DNA of 62,916 bases from Corallochytrium limacisporum (Eukaryota > Opisthokonta): the NCBI GenBank assembly GCA_002811645.1, contig PDIP01000089.1:46911-109826 (forward strand), read 5' to 3'. A model generated the notes under the pieces. That model was not told where the DNA came from. It did no database searches and was given only the letters and a program-made list of their open reading frames with translations. The position numbers were made by a program, and so were the translations under genes. Of the stretch, positions 62,428 to 62,916 are shown piece by piece (within the stretch, counting starts at the first letter, position 1; each line of letters starts with the position of its first letter).

Positions 62428-62916
62428 GTCTCTCTGTCTCTCTGTCTCTCTGTCTCTCTCTGTGTCCCTCGCTCTGTCTGTCCCTTTCTCTGTCTCTGTA
62501 TCTCTGGCAGTATATCTCTGGCCGCCCTGCATATCTGTGTGTCTCCGTGTATCTCTGAGTCCGTGTGTGCCGCTTTCTAATTATCTTTCTGCGGTACTGC
62601 TCCCTTTAACCCCTCGTCCTCTGGGTATCTTCCTCTGTATCTCACCCCCTGCCCCCCCCCACAGGGGAAGGGGGCTGGGGGACTACCCTTACACCCCCTC
62701 TAAATGTATGGGGTCCCTACGTCCCTCCCTCCGGCTTCCCTTTGGGGCCCGTCCCTCCACCGCACCCCAACCCCGAACCGGACGCGCCCAAAAAGGGGCA
62801 ACACAGAACTCAGCGGTACAATAACTGATAACCTAGTTATATGAATTAGCCAGAGGACGCCGAGAAAAATCTTTGGAAAAAAAAAAGTTTTTGGGTGTGG
62901 GTGTGTGGGGTGGGGT
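62059..62916. other. Intergenic region at window end
   Basis: A GFOD-like promoter with a CTATAATA-like box on the minus strand near 62178-62186, then a CT-rich microsatellite (62397-62470, with TCTCTGTC units) and a GC-rich island to about 62815. The last 25 bases are G/T-rich. No gene recognised. Confidence 0.55.
62397..62470. repeat. CT / TCTCTGTC microsatellite
   Basis: A CT run passes into repeated TCTCTGTC units in intergenic DNA. Confidence 0.9.

Noticed and set aside
61778-62824. 348-residue frame covering the 5' end of the GFOD-like gene and the CT microsatellite
   Set aside because: The first half is antisense to the GFOD-like gene and the second half is Ser/Leu repeat translation.
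62892-62916. G/T-rich end of the window, considered as telomere
   Set aside because: Irregular GGGTGT/GGGGT units with no fixed repeat and only 25 bases long.

Overview
The window looks like nuclear DNA of a unicellular relative of animals (a holozoan protist) rather than a fungus, plant or bacterium. Evidence: genes for a three-SH3 plus SH2 adaptor (NCK), a SMURF/NEDD4-type HECT ligase, a TIAM/Still-life-like RhoGEF, Rho kinase (ROCK), MOB1, AMSH, UFM1 and a Maf-like bZIP factor lie within 63 kb. UFM1 is absent from most fungi, and NCK/TIAM/SMURF architectures are typical of Holozoa. Nearly every gene is one uninterrupted reading frame, so the genome is intron-poor; only one convincing small intron signal was seen (about 6517-6571). 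The exact lineage cannot be fixed from the sequence; an intron-poor ichthyosporean, corallochytrean or filasterean is my best guess.

Layout. 1-3803: low-complexity intergenic DNA. 3.8-8.1 kb: an unknown disordered protein and a coiled-coil protein (+). 8.5-9.5 kb: Maf-like bZIP (-). 9.5-13.8 kb: no firm gene; GC-rich islands and a decayed tRNA-like piece. 13.8-15.0 kb: an unknown basic protein broken by a +1 shift in a C6 run (+). 15.3-15.8 kb: secreted EF-hand protein (-). 16.7-19.6 kb: AMSH deubiquitinase (+) convergent with NCK (-). 19.6-23.1 kb: intergenic, with an assembly gap of 257 N. 23.1 kb: MOB1 (+). 24.8-26.4 kb: THOC6-like WD40 protein (-). 27.2-31.0 kb: SMURF-like HECT ligase (-). 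33.3-36.5 kb: EVH1-RBD-PDZ-DH-PH RhoGEF (+), convergent with a small MED28-like protein (-). 37.8-41.5 kb: BMS1 (+). 42.4-45.1 kb: AP-3 beta (+). 46.1 kb: ribosomal protein eS19 (+). 46.9-50.6 kb: ROCK (-). 50.6-54.2 kb: intergenic island. 54.2-56.6 kb: unknown, probably mitochondrial protein (-). 57.1 kb: UFM1 (+), convergent with cysteinyl-tRNA synthetase (-, 57.5-59.9 kb). 60.4-62.1 kb: GFOD-like oxidoreductase (-).

How genes relate. There are no operons. Several genes share pathways: NCK, the TIAM-like GEF, ROCK and the SMURF-like ligase all belong to Rho/Rac actin control in animals; AMSH and AP-3 act on endosomal traffic; BMS1, eS19 and CysRS serve ribosome building and translation; THOC6-like and MED28-like serve mRNA production. 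The most interesting signals are four tandem STAM-type SH3-binding motifs in AMSH, the EVH1-headed TIAM-like GEF, a Maf-like bZIP whose basic region is separated from its zipper, the frame-shifted gene at 14.6 kb, and a short motif (about TACATTCAGTAC) that recurs in the intergenic islands.

Limits: start sites were chosen as the first plausible in-frame ATG; no alignments or searches were run; family assignments rest on motifs and remembered family features.
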